Assembly: GCF_025698545.1 (NCBI RefSeq)
Contig: NC_068571.1
Location: 49,819,733-49,883,732 of the forward strand
Source of the DNA: Gossypium raimondii
Lineage: Eukaryota > Streptophyta > Magnoliopsida > Malvales > Malvaceae
Direction of reading: 5' to 3'
DNA: 64,000 nt
In this document: positions 33,641 to 46,312 of the stretch, in pieces
Layout of the letters: the number at the start of each line of letters is the position of its first letter
Position numbering within the stretch: position 1 is the first letter of the stretch
Notes under the pieces: model-generated
The model's input: only the letters and a program-made list of their open reading frames with translations
Told to the model about the DNA's origin: nothing
The model's database searches: none
Translations under genes and position numbers: made by a program

Positions 33641-34907
33641 TGCATGTGTTAGAAAAAGCCCCCAATGAGTTAAAGCTAGCAAAACCAAATAGGTAACTCA
33701 GGTTATGTTTTCTTTCGTCTAATAATCTTCAAAGCAGAAATTCCATTAGGAAGTGAAAAAGGAACTGCATCTTACCTTCCACACACCAAGTGCTAAACCA
33801 CACAAATTAAGGACAATGAAAATCAACTTAGGCCCAATAAGATCTACTCTTTTGTCACCTAATTTAAATAGGTTACAAATATATATGCAAAAAGAAAAAT
33901 AGGTTACAAATAAAAAATATATATATTTAAATTAGGTGGCAATAACATGGAGGCCACATCAGCATTTGATGGGACACGTGTGATTTTTGTTACACTTTTA
34001 AGGTTGGATACCAACACAGTGACAAAAATGTTACAAATTAATAATGTTAGTGACCAAATCATAACTATTGAAACATCGATGACCAAAACATAAACTTAAC
34101 CAAACATAAGTGATTATTTTTATAGTTTACCCTAAATTTTAAAATATTCTAATTGAGTCTTAAAAGTATCAATTTTATATTAATCAAATCCTTTCATCAC
34201 CTAGCCGTCAATTTAGTTATTGAATGTTAATTCAAATCGACGTGGAATACATTTAAAATACATAGATCAAATTATAAGCATGTTTGTACTTTTTACAGAA
34301 TAATTCGATTTTAATGTATTTAAAAAATAAACAATAGCCATAAAATTAAAAAAAGAAAAAGAAAAGGTTATGTTGTTTTAACTTGTCAAATCTATATTGA
34401 TGATGTAGTAGATACATATTTATAATTCAATTCACCTATTCAAAATATGCCACAAGCTAAGTTTGAGTTGACATATAATCCCTAAATTGTTGAGTAAACT
34501 GATAGAAAATTTTAGTTAATACAATACTGATACTTAATTTAAACATTTTAATTTTGAACATCAATTTAGAATGAGGATCTTTTATGGTATATTGATACAA
34601 GGATTATCCAGCTCACAATTTTTATTTTTATTTGTTTGAGATAATATCTCATGCAATGGGGACTTCTAAAATAATTCCTTCCCTTCTACAAGGTTCTCTT
34701 TGGAAATTCAGAAAAACGTATGTTAATATTGATGCTTTCTCAGCTTGTCATAGCTTGAATCATATTAGTGATACGACGCAAAAGATATTATTTTCTCAGA
34801 TTACCATAGCAAACTAATGAAATAAGAAAACAAGGTAATTGATAATGCAATCAAAAAGGGGAAAATCGTTAGAAAAACTATTTCTTTGTTTAGTTTTTCT
34901 AGTGGAC
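33641..34907. other. 3' flank of MGD1 with a half MITE
   Basis: No gene. About 33850-34134 holds one arm of a Mutator-like family 2 MITE (ends TATAGTTTACCCT), without a clear left arm. The remainder to 34907 is AT-rich. Confidence 0.45.
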
Positions 34908-37900
34908 CTAAGTTGTACAAGAAAATTGGGGTACAAAATTTCTCTGTCTGACCAGCTGATGGAGATCGTGGACAATCTTGAATACTGCCTCAGGCCTAGC
35001 CAGCCTTAAAGCATTTTCAGACATGGACTTGAGTTCATCTGCTTTGGGACCAAACCACTGGCTTATGATATTGGCTATTTCTTTTGGTGACTTTGAAAAT
35101 TTCCCACATCCATTTTCCACCACAAATGGAACATTGCCGACTTCCTGTAACATCGGAACCATGATTTTTAACTTATTTGGAAAGAGTTAAAAATCCCATT
35201 ACAAGATTCTTTTGCACCACTCATATTGAGGTTATAAGCAAAATAGCCTGGTAAATTGTACCAGTAAAACATAGTTTCAACTTCGGTAATTTGCCAATCC
35301 TGATAGGAATAGATATCTAGGAGGAAGAAAAGTTGCTTATATACAACTTTCTATAGCATGACCATAATAAGGCATGACCAGCTAACACAATAATAAGGTA
35401 TGGCATATAATCATATATACACATACATGTATATATATGGCATTCTAGAATATACAGGGGAAAGTACCTACAAGCCATGTTTTGTGTACTTTTATTTGCT
35501 TATACTTCCCTCTTTCTCTAGTTTACTTGCAGCTGATAGGTGAAATCCATAGGGTGCATGAACTTTATAAATTGTAATACCATTTATATTTCAACATGTT
35601 TCAGCCTAGTTCAGCTATATATAATGTGGTCAACTTATTAATTTATTATGTTTGACAAATTAGGGAAACTCAAATTAGGCCAGACTATGAACAGAAGTAC
35701 AATATTTAGACAAATGAAATATAGTCAACATGATAACTATAAAATAAATCAACCTAAGGAAGATACCTCAAACTCCCTCCCAAAAGCAATCTATATCTAA
35801 TCTACTTCAGAAAGCTCACAGATAAAAGTGAAAAAGAGAAAGAGAAAACTTACCTGCCCAGCAATGAAATCATTCAGAACTATAGGAAGACCTCGTATCA
35901 TAGCCTCAGCGATAGTCCCCGGGCCTGCCTATTGAAGCAAGAGTCGTTCAGAATTAAGAAAAAAAACTTATTACATGCATCCACATGCTGTCACTAGAAA
36001 GTTACCTTTGTAATGATGCAGTCGCAAGAACCCATGCATTCCTCCATTTTGGTGACAAATCCCTTGACCTATAAGATTGTGCAATTTCAGAAAAACCAGT
36101 TGCCAACATAAACCTTTTCCTTAAATCGCAATGATGATAACACTGTTTGGCATGCTTAATTCACATGGAGATATGATATAGATATTTTTTTAGAGTTTAG
36201 AATATGTTTATCACAAGTCTCCTCATGGTTCTTGAAAATGGCATCTGGATAGGATATATACGTAGAAGACTTAGCCGTGCAAAGTTACAATTAAAACTTT
36301 GAAGAAAAGTCTATACCTGAACAGGAATTTTCCAATCAATTGAAAGCAATTTGCTAGCAAGCCTTTTGTTGTGGCCACAAATGACAAGGATTTGACCTAA
36401 TGGCTCCCCAAGATTCTCATCATATAATGCATGTTCAAGTGCACGAGCAGTAGCCTCGATGGGACCCATTCCTTCCCCTCCTCCCATCAACAAAACAGCA
36501 GGAAGATCCTCATCCATACCTAATTCTCTCCTCAGCTCAATCTACATTGTCCAAGTATCAAAATTGTCAGTATCATTTGATCCAATATACAACAAAAGAT
36601 GAAAAGAGATATCTCTGGAGATAATAAAGCCAAAATTGCAATTGGACATGAAACAAAACAAGTGATCTAATGGAAACCAGCAAAAAGAACAAGAAAAACT
36701 GCAAAATCTGAATACACAATAAGCTTGTTGCAACAAGACTTCTTTCCCTGTGTGCAATAGTTTGAGACAATAGTTTTAATAGAATAAAATTGTTGTAGAC
36801 AAATGAGAATATAAAAGCTCATTAGTTTGAAAGGTAAACCAACCTTCGGCCGAACAGGCTTCACAAAAGAAGGTCGTATTGGAAGGCCATAAACCTTAAT
36901 TTGGGATGGTTGAAGTCCAGCTTTCAATGCCCTTTTTGCTACTTCAGCTGATGGGCAATAGCATCTTGTTACAAGCTTATGAAACCTAAAACAAGAATAA
37001 ACATTACCAAAATTACACCAAGGTTAAGTGAATTTTGAAATATGAAAACTAAGATGCAGAACCAACCATGTTGGGTGGCAAGTGCTTAAATCGGTGACCA
37101 CTGTCGTAAAGACTATCTTCTTCAGTAGACCCTTTGACTTCAGAATACGAAGTGGAACATGTTGCATCAGAGGATGTACACTAATAATAATGTCAGGCTG
37201 GTATTTCATCAACCCTTTGGCGACCTCTCTATCATAAGAATATTGAAAAAGAGAAAGCCACAGATTAGAGGAATGGAGCAGGAAATCATATAACTAATTT
37301 TTTGTGAGGCTGACATACTAATATTCCATTTCATTCACAAGCATGTTCGATCAACAGGATTGAAACAGTTATCAATAGAAACATGTTGAATGGTGATTAG
37401 GTGCAAATCACAGCATAATTGTCATGGATTCTTACCTAGCTATGAATGTTGAAGTTGCAGCAAAATTTGACTGATAAATCACCCGAGGAGCAGTTCCATA
37501 ATAGGTTAACCTCCACAATGATCCATGTTTGACCAAGAAGTTATAGCTCTTTGGTAATTGATTAAATGGCCAGGGCGTATGATCCGACCACAAATCTGTA
37601 ACAAACACCTGCAATATGCTACTCTTAACATATAGAGCAAAGGTAAGCTAAAACAAGAACGCGTCCACTAATTATTTTACCACTTGCCAAGTCTAAAATT
37701 GGCATATGCCTCCTTGTTTTATGTAGTACAGTTAGTTCTCAAACCAATACTAAACACTGCAAGTAGTGATAAAAGAATTGAATGTTCTTAATTTGCAAAA
37801 TTTTCCCAATGCCTGCATTTTCTTAGCAACCAAACAAAAGGAAACTGACCTGATACTCATCCCCAAATTCCTCGTTAAAAGCAGCCTTAATAGCTTCAGC

Positions 37901-38368
37901 AGAGGCTCTATGACCCCCACCAGTATCACTCATCAAAATCAGAACTTTTTTGGGGGTCTCAGTTTCGACACCATTCAAAGGCAAACCTTCAACCTCAAGA
38001 ACGCCACCACCACCATCTCTCACTCCATTGTTATCCTCAGAACCAACCCGAATAGAAGCAAACCCAATCGGGATTCTATCACAGTGAAACTTAATTGCTC
38101 TGTTAAAATCATTCAGGATTCTCCTAACGCTCGAAGAAACGCTGTTTCGAGCACCCAAACTGAGTGAAGCAGCAGCAGCAACTCTGCGCTTTTTCTGAGA
38201 AATTGAGTCTCTGAAGCCTGAAAAATACACGTGATTTGGCTTAAATGAACAAAACCCATCAGTGTTTGAGCTGCGAAAGCTCTTGTTGAATGCTAAGTGA
38301 CCCAATTGTGTGACGAGATCGAAGGCAGCAGGGCCAGATTCTTGGGTAACCGTAGAAGGGTTTTGCAT
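34908..38368 (-). CDS. MGD1: Monogalactosyldiacylglycerol synthase, type A
   Basis: Eight exons on the minus strand: 38368-37850, 37608-37436, 37228-37067, 36985-36844, 36541-36317, 36068-36006, 35928-35854 and 35144-34908; all junctions are GT-AG and in phase, giving 531 residues. The protein begins [12 protein letters not shown], as AtMGD1 does, followed by a Ser-rich plastid transit region (about 1-105). The N-terminal MGDG-synthase domain starts [20 protein letters not shown]. The C-terminal glycosyltransferase 28 lobe holds [30 protein letters not shown] and the UDP-sugar site [13 protein letters not shown]. It transfers galactose from UDP-galactose to diacylglycerol at the chloroplast inner envelope, making the main thylakoid lipid. 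The start at 38368 is preferred over an upstream in-frame ATG (38461) because the MQNPS start is conserved. Neighbouring a PER46-like gene, as in Arabidopsis. Confidence 0.97.
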
Positions 38369-38614
38369 TTTTGAAAAGATTTTTAACCAGGTGAAGAGAA
38401 AGAAGTTAAAACAAATGCAATTTAATCCATGGAAGTAGTCGTTATCACGAATAAGAACCAAAATTCGGTTACTTTGTATGAAAAAGATAATGAGCTAGCT
38501 AAGAGGCAAAAAGGAAGGTGAAAGTCAGGGCATCTAATGGGTATTATTGTAGCCACAGATATAGGATTTAGCGAGTAGATTCCGAGGAAATGCTTTGTTA
38601 CTGCTGTTCCTGTT

Positions 38615-39181
38615 GGGCTAATTTTCGCTATGTCCCTGTACTTTTTTATATTTAAAATTTAGTGTCTCCGTTTTTAATTTCAATTATACTTTTGATTTAA
38701 CAATTAAAGTCCAATTGATAATAACATCAAAATTTATTTTAAAAAAATTGGATTATGTGGTTATTAAAAAATATTATGTGACATTTTAAAATTAAAAATT
38801 AGCTTGCTTAGTCAATTTAAAATTATGTGAAAGCAATGGCATGTAAATAATAAATAAATCTCAACTTTCACTCTACTTTTTGAAAGAGCATTGAAAAACT
38901 TTAAAGTTATAGGTTCAAAATTGTAAATTTTACAACTGTCAAATCAATATTTTTATTTGCTTATTTAACCTTTCATGTGTGTAATATTTGACATATGAGT
39001 AATTTTTATTTTAAAAAATATCAAAATAATCCCATTTAACGAAAATATTTAATTTTTTTATCAAATTGAATTTAATTATTAAATCAAAAGATTAGAAGGA
39101 TTAAAATTATTGAAATTAAAATTAAAATGACTAAATTGTAAATGTACAAAGAATAGAGAGAGTAAAAGTAGAGTTAGACCC
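38615..39181. mobile_element. Degenerate Mutator-like MITE upstream of MGD1
   Basis: Left end GGGCTAATTTTCGCTATG, right reversed GGGTCTAACTCTACTTTTAC; the inner arms match better (TTAGTGTCTCCG / TTAGTCATTTTA with TTTTGATTTAA). No clear 9-base duplication. It starts about 250 bases upstream of the MGD1 ATG. Confidence 0.5.
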
Positions 39182-39390
39182 TCTCTCTCTCTGCTTTGGA
39201 AAAACAAGTCCCACGCTTATTGGGTTTGTGATGGGTTAGCTCCAGTTCAGTTCGTCCACAAGTTTCGTGATTTGTACTCCTCACCACACTCTCTGAAGTC
39301 AGACCCAAATCGGGAAACTCCATGTTGGAATAATTATTAATTAAATAATAAATACCCAATGCTTTCCCTTTTTTGCATTAAAAAAAACTA

Positions 39391-40016
39391 GCGTAAACTA
39401 TCACTTTTTTTATCTAATTATGAAAGTTACAAAATGATCATTTAATTATTTGATATTATTTTTTTGGTCATATACGGTTAAATTGGCTAACGAAAAGATA
39501 ATTTGATGCCTTTAAAATTTGCATGATAGTAACTTTAACCTCAATATTTATACATTGTATCAATTTAATCTTGATTCTAAAAAAATTTAACTCTCAACAG
39601 TAGTCGACATCTTTTGTAGTTTTTTTGTGTGTGTGTATGTGATATTGAGGATTAATTTTAAAAGAATAAGAAAAATGAAAATTATTATCTTGAATTTTTG
39701 GTGTTTCTATTTTGGTATAATTCGATTAAATTTAGTTGAGAAATTTGTTTTTTAGCTTTTCAAGTGACTAAATGTTTAAATGCTTAAAAGTTGAAGGTTA
39801 ATTTTTTAGAATCAAGACTAAATTGATAAAATATATAAATGCTGAGGGTTAAAGTTACTATTATGCCAATTTTAGAAGTTGTTCCATAAACATTTAACGG
39901 TTGGTGACCAAAAAGAAAAAAAATCAAATAATTAAGTGCTTATTTTGTAACTTTTCATAGTTTAGTGACAAAAAAGAAATTTATCAACAGTTGGGCACTA
40001 CAAGTGTAGTTTACCC
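39391..40016. mobile_element. Mutator-like MITE, family 1, second copy
   Basis: Left end GCGTAAACTATCAC, right reversed GGGTAAACTACACTTGTAG, with inverted similarity over about 120 bases. The interior is shared with 456-1159 (for example ATTATCTTGAA, GGTTAATTTT and AGGGTTAAAGTT). Flanks are A-rich and do not prove a target duplication. Confidence 0.75.
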
Positions 40017-40270
40017 AAAAACAATTAAAAGAAAAAAGGGGAATCTGGCTTTTGAGTTTTGATTATTAAACTGAACATTCAATTTGGGGATTTGACCCAT
40101 TTAGGTGGCTTTTGGGTTGAAATGGGCTGACCAGTTTTTGTCGAATTTAGCATTTTCTTTATGAGGAGCAGAATCTACAAAACTTAATTCAATTCAACAA
40201 ATTTTTAAGTTAAAAATGCGTTTTAAATTAATGTATGGAGGACTGTTTTGCTTTAAAAGTTTTAGCCGAT

Positions 40271-40412
40271 TGAGTTTTAGTTTGATTGGTATTAACATTA
40301 TTGTCAATGCAGGAGAATATGATTCGAGTACGCTGAAGCACATTATTCTCCTATTTAAGGGTTGGGAAGGGACTATGAATAGTTCTAGATATTATATTAA
40401 AAAGAACAGATG
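40271..40412 (+). mobile_element. tRNA-derived SINE, copy 1
   Basis: Starts TGAGTTTTAGTTTGATTGG (A-box-like) and has GATTCGAGTAC (B-box) at 40321, the spacing of an RNA polymerase III promoter in tRNA-derived SINEs. A tRNA-unrelated body follows (ATTATTCTCCTATTTA, GGGTTGGGAAGG). A homologous copy lies at 42963. There is no coding sequence. Confidence 0.65.
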
Positions 40413-42962
40413 ATGAAATTAATATCAAATTTTTTAAGTTTTCTCATTTTTACTATTATTGTCTTATCCTTAATTAGATCATGAAATCAATTATAAAATT
40501 ATAAAAATACATTTTTCTTTTAATTTATAATTAATATTATTATAATCACCCTTTTATTTTTTTATATTTTATATCATCTTTGAATAAAAGATTTAAAATT
40601 ACATATTAAAGGATTGAACATGTGTTCAATAATAATGTTAAAATACAAGTTCATTATCACTCTACATATATTCACTAGTGAAAATTCTCAAAATAAATAT
40701 TTTAGCATAAAATATTTTCTTTCACCCATGTCGTGGGTATGATAAAATCTAATATAATAATATTTTAATCCTTTTAATTGAGTTTAGTGTCACTAACTCA
40801 ATGATATAACTGAAAATTATAAAAAATATTTTTATAAATAATTCAATAATAGGATAAAAATATTTCTATATTTTAAAGTTTTATATAATATACTTTAAAA
40901 TAACTATTTTTAGTTTAGTAAAAAAATCATATTTTAACAATTACCCTCTTAAACATTAGCACTTTCTATTTACCAACTTTCTATAATAAAAAATCATTTG
41001 TTTTAAAAATATACCTTTCTTACAATTTTTCCCACCCACGTGATATAGTCTAATTATTACAAACAAAATTAGAATGGTTTATTAGTTATTTGTATCAAAT
41101 TATAGAGTAATTGAATATTAAAATATACTCTTAGTCTTTGTACCTTTCATACATTTGGAGTTTAATCCTTCTATTTTTGAATTTAAAATCCGTTTTAAAT
41201 TATAAATAGCTACGTAATATTTTAATCGAAAATTTAATGATATTAACTATTTAGACTAATCAATAATATTATAAAAATATAGGGATCAAATTATGTTAGA
41301 AGTTAAAGTTTAAAGATTAATTTTCAAATTTAAGTATAATAAAGGGCTAAAACTGAAATTAACTATTTTTATAATTCAAAGAAGAAGAAAAAAGAAAGCA
41401 CCATCAACGAAGGTCATAACATTTTATTATACTTAATTAGCAAATATAACTTATCTTACTCTAAATAAAGTAACAAAATTAATTAGAGGCATGGACCTAA
41501 TTGAACATTTTAAATGCTTATAATAGAGACCAAATCGTTTAAACAACAAAATGCGAGGGACCAATCTTTGAATTATGCATTATTCATTTCTGCCAGATGC
41601 TTAAAGCATTTCCCTCCCTGGACAGGTGTGACCATGGCAACAGCATGAACACTCTTTTAATATATAATTGTAGATATGGTGTGGGATTAAAATGTTAATA
41701 ATTTTAAACATACTAAATATAAAACACACTTTCATAATAATATAACTATTTTATAAAATAAACAATTTCTTAATAATTTTCTAACCAAAGTAGTGCTAAG
41801 GTGATTTGTAATATTAACTCAACCAAATGTTTAAATATATGTATAGATAATATAATTTACTTCATGAAATTAATTATTTTAATAATTTTCCAATAAAAAT
41901 TGCAAACAATAGCATTAAAAATTGATTATTTTTATGTTAAAGCTCTTATCAAATATTCGTTTAACACGGGTTCAAATCGTGTAATCCCCATCCTAACCCT
42001 CACCTCTACCCCAACATTGTATAAATATATATATAAACAGGAGTTTAGAGAAAATTTTAAATTGACTGGTTAAATAAATTTACTTAATAAAAGGTTATCC
42101 TACTAGTTATAAATAAGAATTTTGTATCTATTAAAAGAGTTTTATTAGCTGAATTTATGTAATAATAAATAAAATGTTAAGCTTTATGTTGAACTATTTT
42201 ATATTTAAATTTTATGTTTCCATTAATTAAAAGGAACGAAGAAAAATATTATTTTAGTTTTAAATAGTTAATTTTAACTGTTTATATAATAGATAATTTC
42301 ATAAATCATGTATAAAATTTTATAAATAACACATTTGATATAATATATTTATATTAATTACATATTATTTATGAATTATTATAACCAATTATTAACGATT
42401 AAGAGAATAAAATGAATATATCAAATTTTTATAATTTACACAAATACTTTAATAATTATTAGGAATTTTTGTTAGCATTATATTTAAAGTATCAAAATAA
42501 TTTATATATTTTAATTATATTTCTTAATTAATATTTTGAATAATTCTATTTTGTATTAATTACATAAAGTAAAGTGATATTCTACATTGAATATGGTATA
42601 CAATATTTTAATTATAATTTAGAAAATAAATAATGTTATTAAATTTTAAAAAAGCTTGTCAAATTTCTTGAAATTCTCAAAATATTCATTATATTTATTA
42701 AAAAATTATTTTAAAATTTTAAAATATAATTGAAAACACTTTCATAAAATAGACACACAGAGTCAATGTTTATTTCTTATAAGTCAAACCTTGGTATAAA
42801 TATTCAAAACTGATTCCCAAAACAAGGTTTATTTCTTATGTGTCTCTTTGAATTTTCAATGTTAAAAGTATTCATTTTATATTTTCCAATATCCATGTAA
42901 AACTATAAAATATTATATAAGAAAAATTATCTAGGATCTTATATATTAATTATTGAGTTAAT
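40413..42962. other. Gene-free AT-rich stretch
   Basis: No gene. A tRNA-like B-box (GGGTTCAAATCGTG near 41969) may mark another SINE fragment. Otherwise long AT-rich runs. Confidence 0.4.
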
Positions 42963-43070
42963 TGAGTTTTAGTTCAATTGGCATAAGTATTATTTTTAAT
43001 ACAGGAGGACGTGAATTCAAGTACATTGAAACGCATTATTCTTCAATTTATGAGTCGGGGAGGAATAATT
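42963..43070 (+). mobile_element. tRNA-derived SINE, copy 2 (diverged)
   Basis: TGAGTTTTAGTTCAATTGGC matches the start of the SINE at 40271, GAATTCAAGTAC matches its B-box, and the body (GCATTATTCTTCAATTTATG, TCGGGGAGG) aligns throughout. It is more diverged than copy 1. Confidence 0.65.
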
Positions 43071-43723
43071 ATGATCAAAACTGTATATTATTGTGGTTGG
43101 TTGAATTATTTTAACATTGAAAATTTATCTTTTTTTTTTGTGAAAAAAATAAAAGAAGTCTAGAAGCGGAGGAAATGCTCTCGCCAGTCCCAAGTATGCT
43201 CAAATCCACTACATGAACAAATTTCAAAGACTTATCATGAGGAGAGGAAATGATAAAATTGTCTTTTCTAATTAAATTACTAATTTCAAAGAATATTTAC
43301 ATAACCCTATCTCTCTCCCTTTGATTTTGAGTAATTAATTAATCATGACGTTTTGTGTAATCTACCAGATGTACTTCTTGACTTTTTAATCCAACTCATT
43401 TGAAAAAAAGAAGAAGAGAGATTTGATAATGTTAGATACATAGAAATTTTGTTTAATAAGCTATGATAAAATTATAAATTTTAGGATTAAAAGGGTTGAA
43501 AAAAATATCACGAATTTTGAAAGGACTAATTTTTATAGATTGTAAAATGAATATGGAGGATACTTTAGTTTCACAAAAATAAAAATTTTAGTTTTTTATA
43601 CAATTCTTACTAATACCCGTAGCTCTCTAACCCTTATATTATAAGATAATATGTGCTTAAATATGTTTGAACTGACGTCTCTTATATGTTGTAATAGTAA
43701 CAAAGGTTAATCAAGCTAAGGCT
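43071..43723. other. Gene-free spacer
   Basis: No gene or clear repeat recognised. Confidence 0.35.
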
Positions 43724-44323
43724 TGTTATACCGCCCCCCCCCCCCAATGGGGGACAATGGGTAGAATGGAAAGCTACTTAAGAAACATACTCCAGTTGCT
43801 ACAAATCGGGAGGTCACAAGAAGCCTTACTTCCCGGCTCAGTCACCTGAGCATGTGGAAGGTAATTATTCAAGATGGCTAACTACTTGCTCCCCAAAATG
43901 TAGCCACCACCCGCTCCTCCAAAAACTCAGGATTCTATTAGGAACATGATCCTTTTTATTACTAAACCTTACATGGGTTCAATTGCTCTGTATCTCAAAT
44001 AAGGAGGAATGACAGAATACATCCCATCACAGGCATCATCGTCCCATTGGAGACATCTGTCCCACGCATCCCATAATGATAACCTGATTGTAGGTTTGCC
44101 ATATTAACGCTAGCCAACACAGGACCTTACCTATAAATGGCCCTCAATATGATAAAAAAGGAATCAACTCTCCAGCTCACTTGTCAACACTCTCCCAATT
44201 TACTTTCCAACAACCACCTTTACTATCTCCCACTCTTTCTCTACTCTTTGGCTAGGCAAGGTGAACCGGCGTCCGCCAACACCACCACTTCCTCTTTTGT
44301 ATCTTCTCATTGTTGATCCCACA
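43724..44323 (+). mobile_element. LTR-like retrotransposon fossil
   Basis: About 600 bases from TGTTATACC to GATCCCACA, less AT-rich than its surroundings, with a TATA-like CCTATAAATGG about 190 bases before the end followed by a pyrimidine-rich leader-like stretch, the usual LTR promoter layout. No target duplication and no internal genes were found. Family not assigned. Confidence 0.4.
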
Positions 44324-45738
44324 GTCAACCATATAATTTAAACTAAATGTCTTGTTTTTTTCAAATGAGTTAAAATAATATGAAGCATTTATACAAAATG
44401 AAAATGTTAAATTTTGTAAAGTATAAATTATTTAATCTATTAAAATTATATAAATATAAATAAATAATTTTTTTAACATTAACTTTATTAAAAGTTATTA
44501 TCATATATGCTCTTTTTAATATAATGTCTAAAATTACTCATAACTCCTTCTCAATCTTTAAATAGGATCAACACACTTGAACTCACACCTTCGTATACCG
44601 ACAATAATACCCAGATTAAATTGACTTAATTTGTTATATTGGTGAACAAATATCTAGAAGAATTGTGGGGAAAGAGGATGGGGTAAAATAATTAAAGTGA
44701 TGAAGTTGGTTACTGTTGTTTTTGTCGATTCAGGCAATATGTTCCATCATCTTAAAATAATTAGTACGTATACTGTCTGTTATTAATTATGAATCAATAT
44801 TTTATGTGTTTCTTGAAAACTTTATGTTTAAATGGGCCACTCTTCTACTATTTCACACCCCTTATTTTCTTGCATTAATGATGTTAAAATTGCCAAATTT
44901 CTTATTTTATAAATTTAAAACCATAAAGGGAAATAATTTGCCCATAAGTTAGTCTTAAATTATTGTACCCTTCATTATTGCCAAATATTGGGTAAATTTA
45001 TATAAAATATGAATGATGTTTAGTTGAAAGTGTAAGATTGAGGTTGTTTGAAATTATAATCTTATATTTTTTATTTTATTCTTCGATTAAAAGATTTTGA
45101 CTCAACGGTTGCATGTCGTGTCCATTAAAAATTTAGTGAGAGAGAGATATAAACGATAATTGCCGCGAAACTAGTAGTACCAAAAAAACCACCAGAGATG
45201 CACTACCTAATTAACTGATTGTTGATAAATGTATTTTAACTCGTTGCAATTAGATTGCATTGACAATGAACTCCAGACAAGGGCAAAACCAGAATTGTCA
45301 ATAAGGGGATCATGATATTTATATAAAATATACATGTTCAAAATTGGCCTGGCCCTACTTTCAACTAGGTATTTTTAAATTTGAGATCATTTTGATCACC
45401 AAAATTAAGAAAAATAAAATAAGCTAAATGCTTAATTTATTTTAAGTATTATAATTATTTATGTTTATTTTTACTTAATTAATATTTAGATATTGCAATT
45501 ATTAAACTTTATTTTACTAAATTAATATTTAGATATATTAATTTATTAAATTCAACTAAAATTATTACTAAATTTATCATTAAAAATTATAAATCATATA
45601 AAAGAAACCAAAATTTTAAAAAAAAACATTCAAGAAACCATGATATCAATCTTGAAGAACAAGGATACACAAAAACAACAATGACAGATATTTTATGTTT
45701 TAAGTTTTAACCAACAAATAATGTTTTAAGTTTTAACC
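44324..45738. other. Gene-free AT-rich stretch
   Basis: No gene recognised; the last part is the 3' flank of the VQ gene. Confidence 0.4.
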
Positions 45739-46251
45739 CTATTCTCGTTTATCTTGCCTATGTGAAGTAAGTGGAAAAAGTGTTAAGAGCTCCGGTGGTT
45801 GGCTTCCTCTAGGCATATTTAATGGTGATGGGTGCAAGTAAAATCCCTTCTCTGCAATTGCCTTTTCCTCCTCCCAAACTGAAACCACCGGAGACGACAG
45901 TGATATGGTACCAAACGACAATGGAGTCACTGGACTGGGACTCGGAGAGTCGAGCCGGGGAACTTGGCCCGGAGAGCAGGACTGAGTAGGTGATGAGTTG
46001 GTGGGACAGGTTGTGAGAGTACCGAGCTTGATCTCTAGATTTCTCATGGCATGTTGCCTACGTTCTTGGAGCTTGAAAGGTGGACGGCGTGGAGCTGTTG
46101 AAGACAGCCTTCCAGGGAGCTTGTCGGTGTCGGAGCCGGTGAAACCTGTGAGCTTCTGGACCAAGTCCCTGAAGGTGTTTGCATCTGCCTGAACGAACAT
46201 GGTTGGCGTTGCAGATGAAGAAGAAGCTATGGTGTATTGGTGATTTTCCAT
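45739..46251 (-). CDS. VQ-motif protein
   Basis: Single exon of 170 residues on the minus strand. The VQ motif FVQADANTFRDLVQKLTG (about residues 19-36) fits FxxxVQxxTG and binds the C-terminal zinc-finger part of WRKY factors. The rest is Pro/Ser-rich with SPSPSP and SPV, candidate MAP-kinase sites, as in MPK-targeted VQ proteins. The PRRPPFKLQERR and FYLHPSP blocks are typical of the subgroup containing Arabidopsis VQ4, VQ19, VQ31 and VQ33. It probably acts in the nucleus in defence or growth signalling. Start chosen at 46251: a TATA box lies at 46305-46312, so the longer reading from 46338 begins upstream of the likely transcript. Confidence 0.9.
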   Translation of the reverse strand: MENHQYTIASSSSATPTMFVQADANTFRDLVQKLTGFTGSDTDKLPGRLSSTAPRRPPFKLQERRQHAMRNLEIKLGTLTTCPTNSSPTQSCSPGQVPRLDSPSPSPVTPLSFGTISLSSPVVSVWEEEKAIAEKGFYLHPSPLNMPRGSQPPELLTLFPLTSHRQDKRE

Positions 46252-46304
46252 GTTAAGCAAAGCAGCAGGGCAGAAACTTTTAGAAGATAGAAACCAAGAC
46301 GGGC

Positions 46305-46312
46305 TATAAATA
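46305..46312 (-). promoter_or_regulatory. TATA box of the VQ gene
   Basis: TATTTATA on the minus strand, 54-61 bases upstream of the ATG at 46251. It decides the start codon because the upstream in-frame ATG (46338) lies on its far side. Confidence 0.55.

Noticed and set aside
34632-34817. 61-residue plus-strand frame downstream of MGD1
   Set aside because: No motif, no homology recognised, AT-rich.
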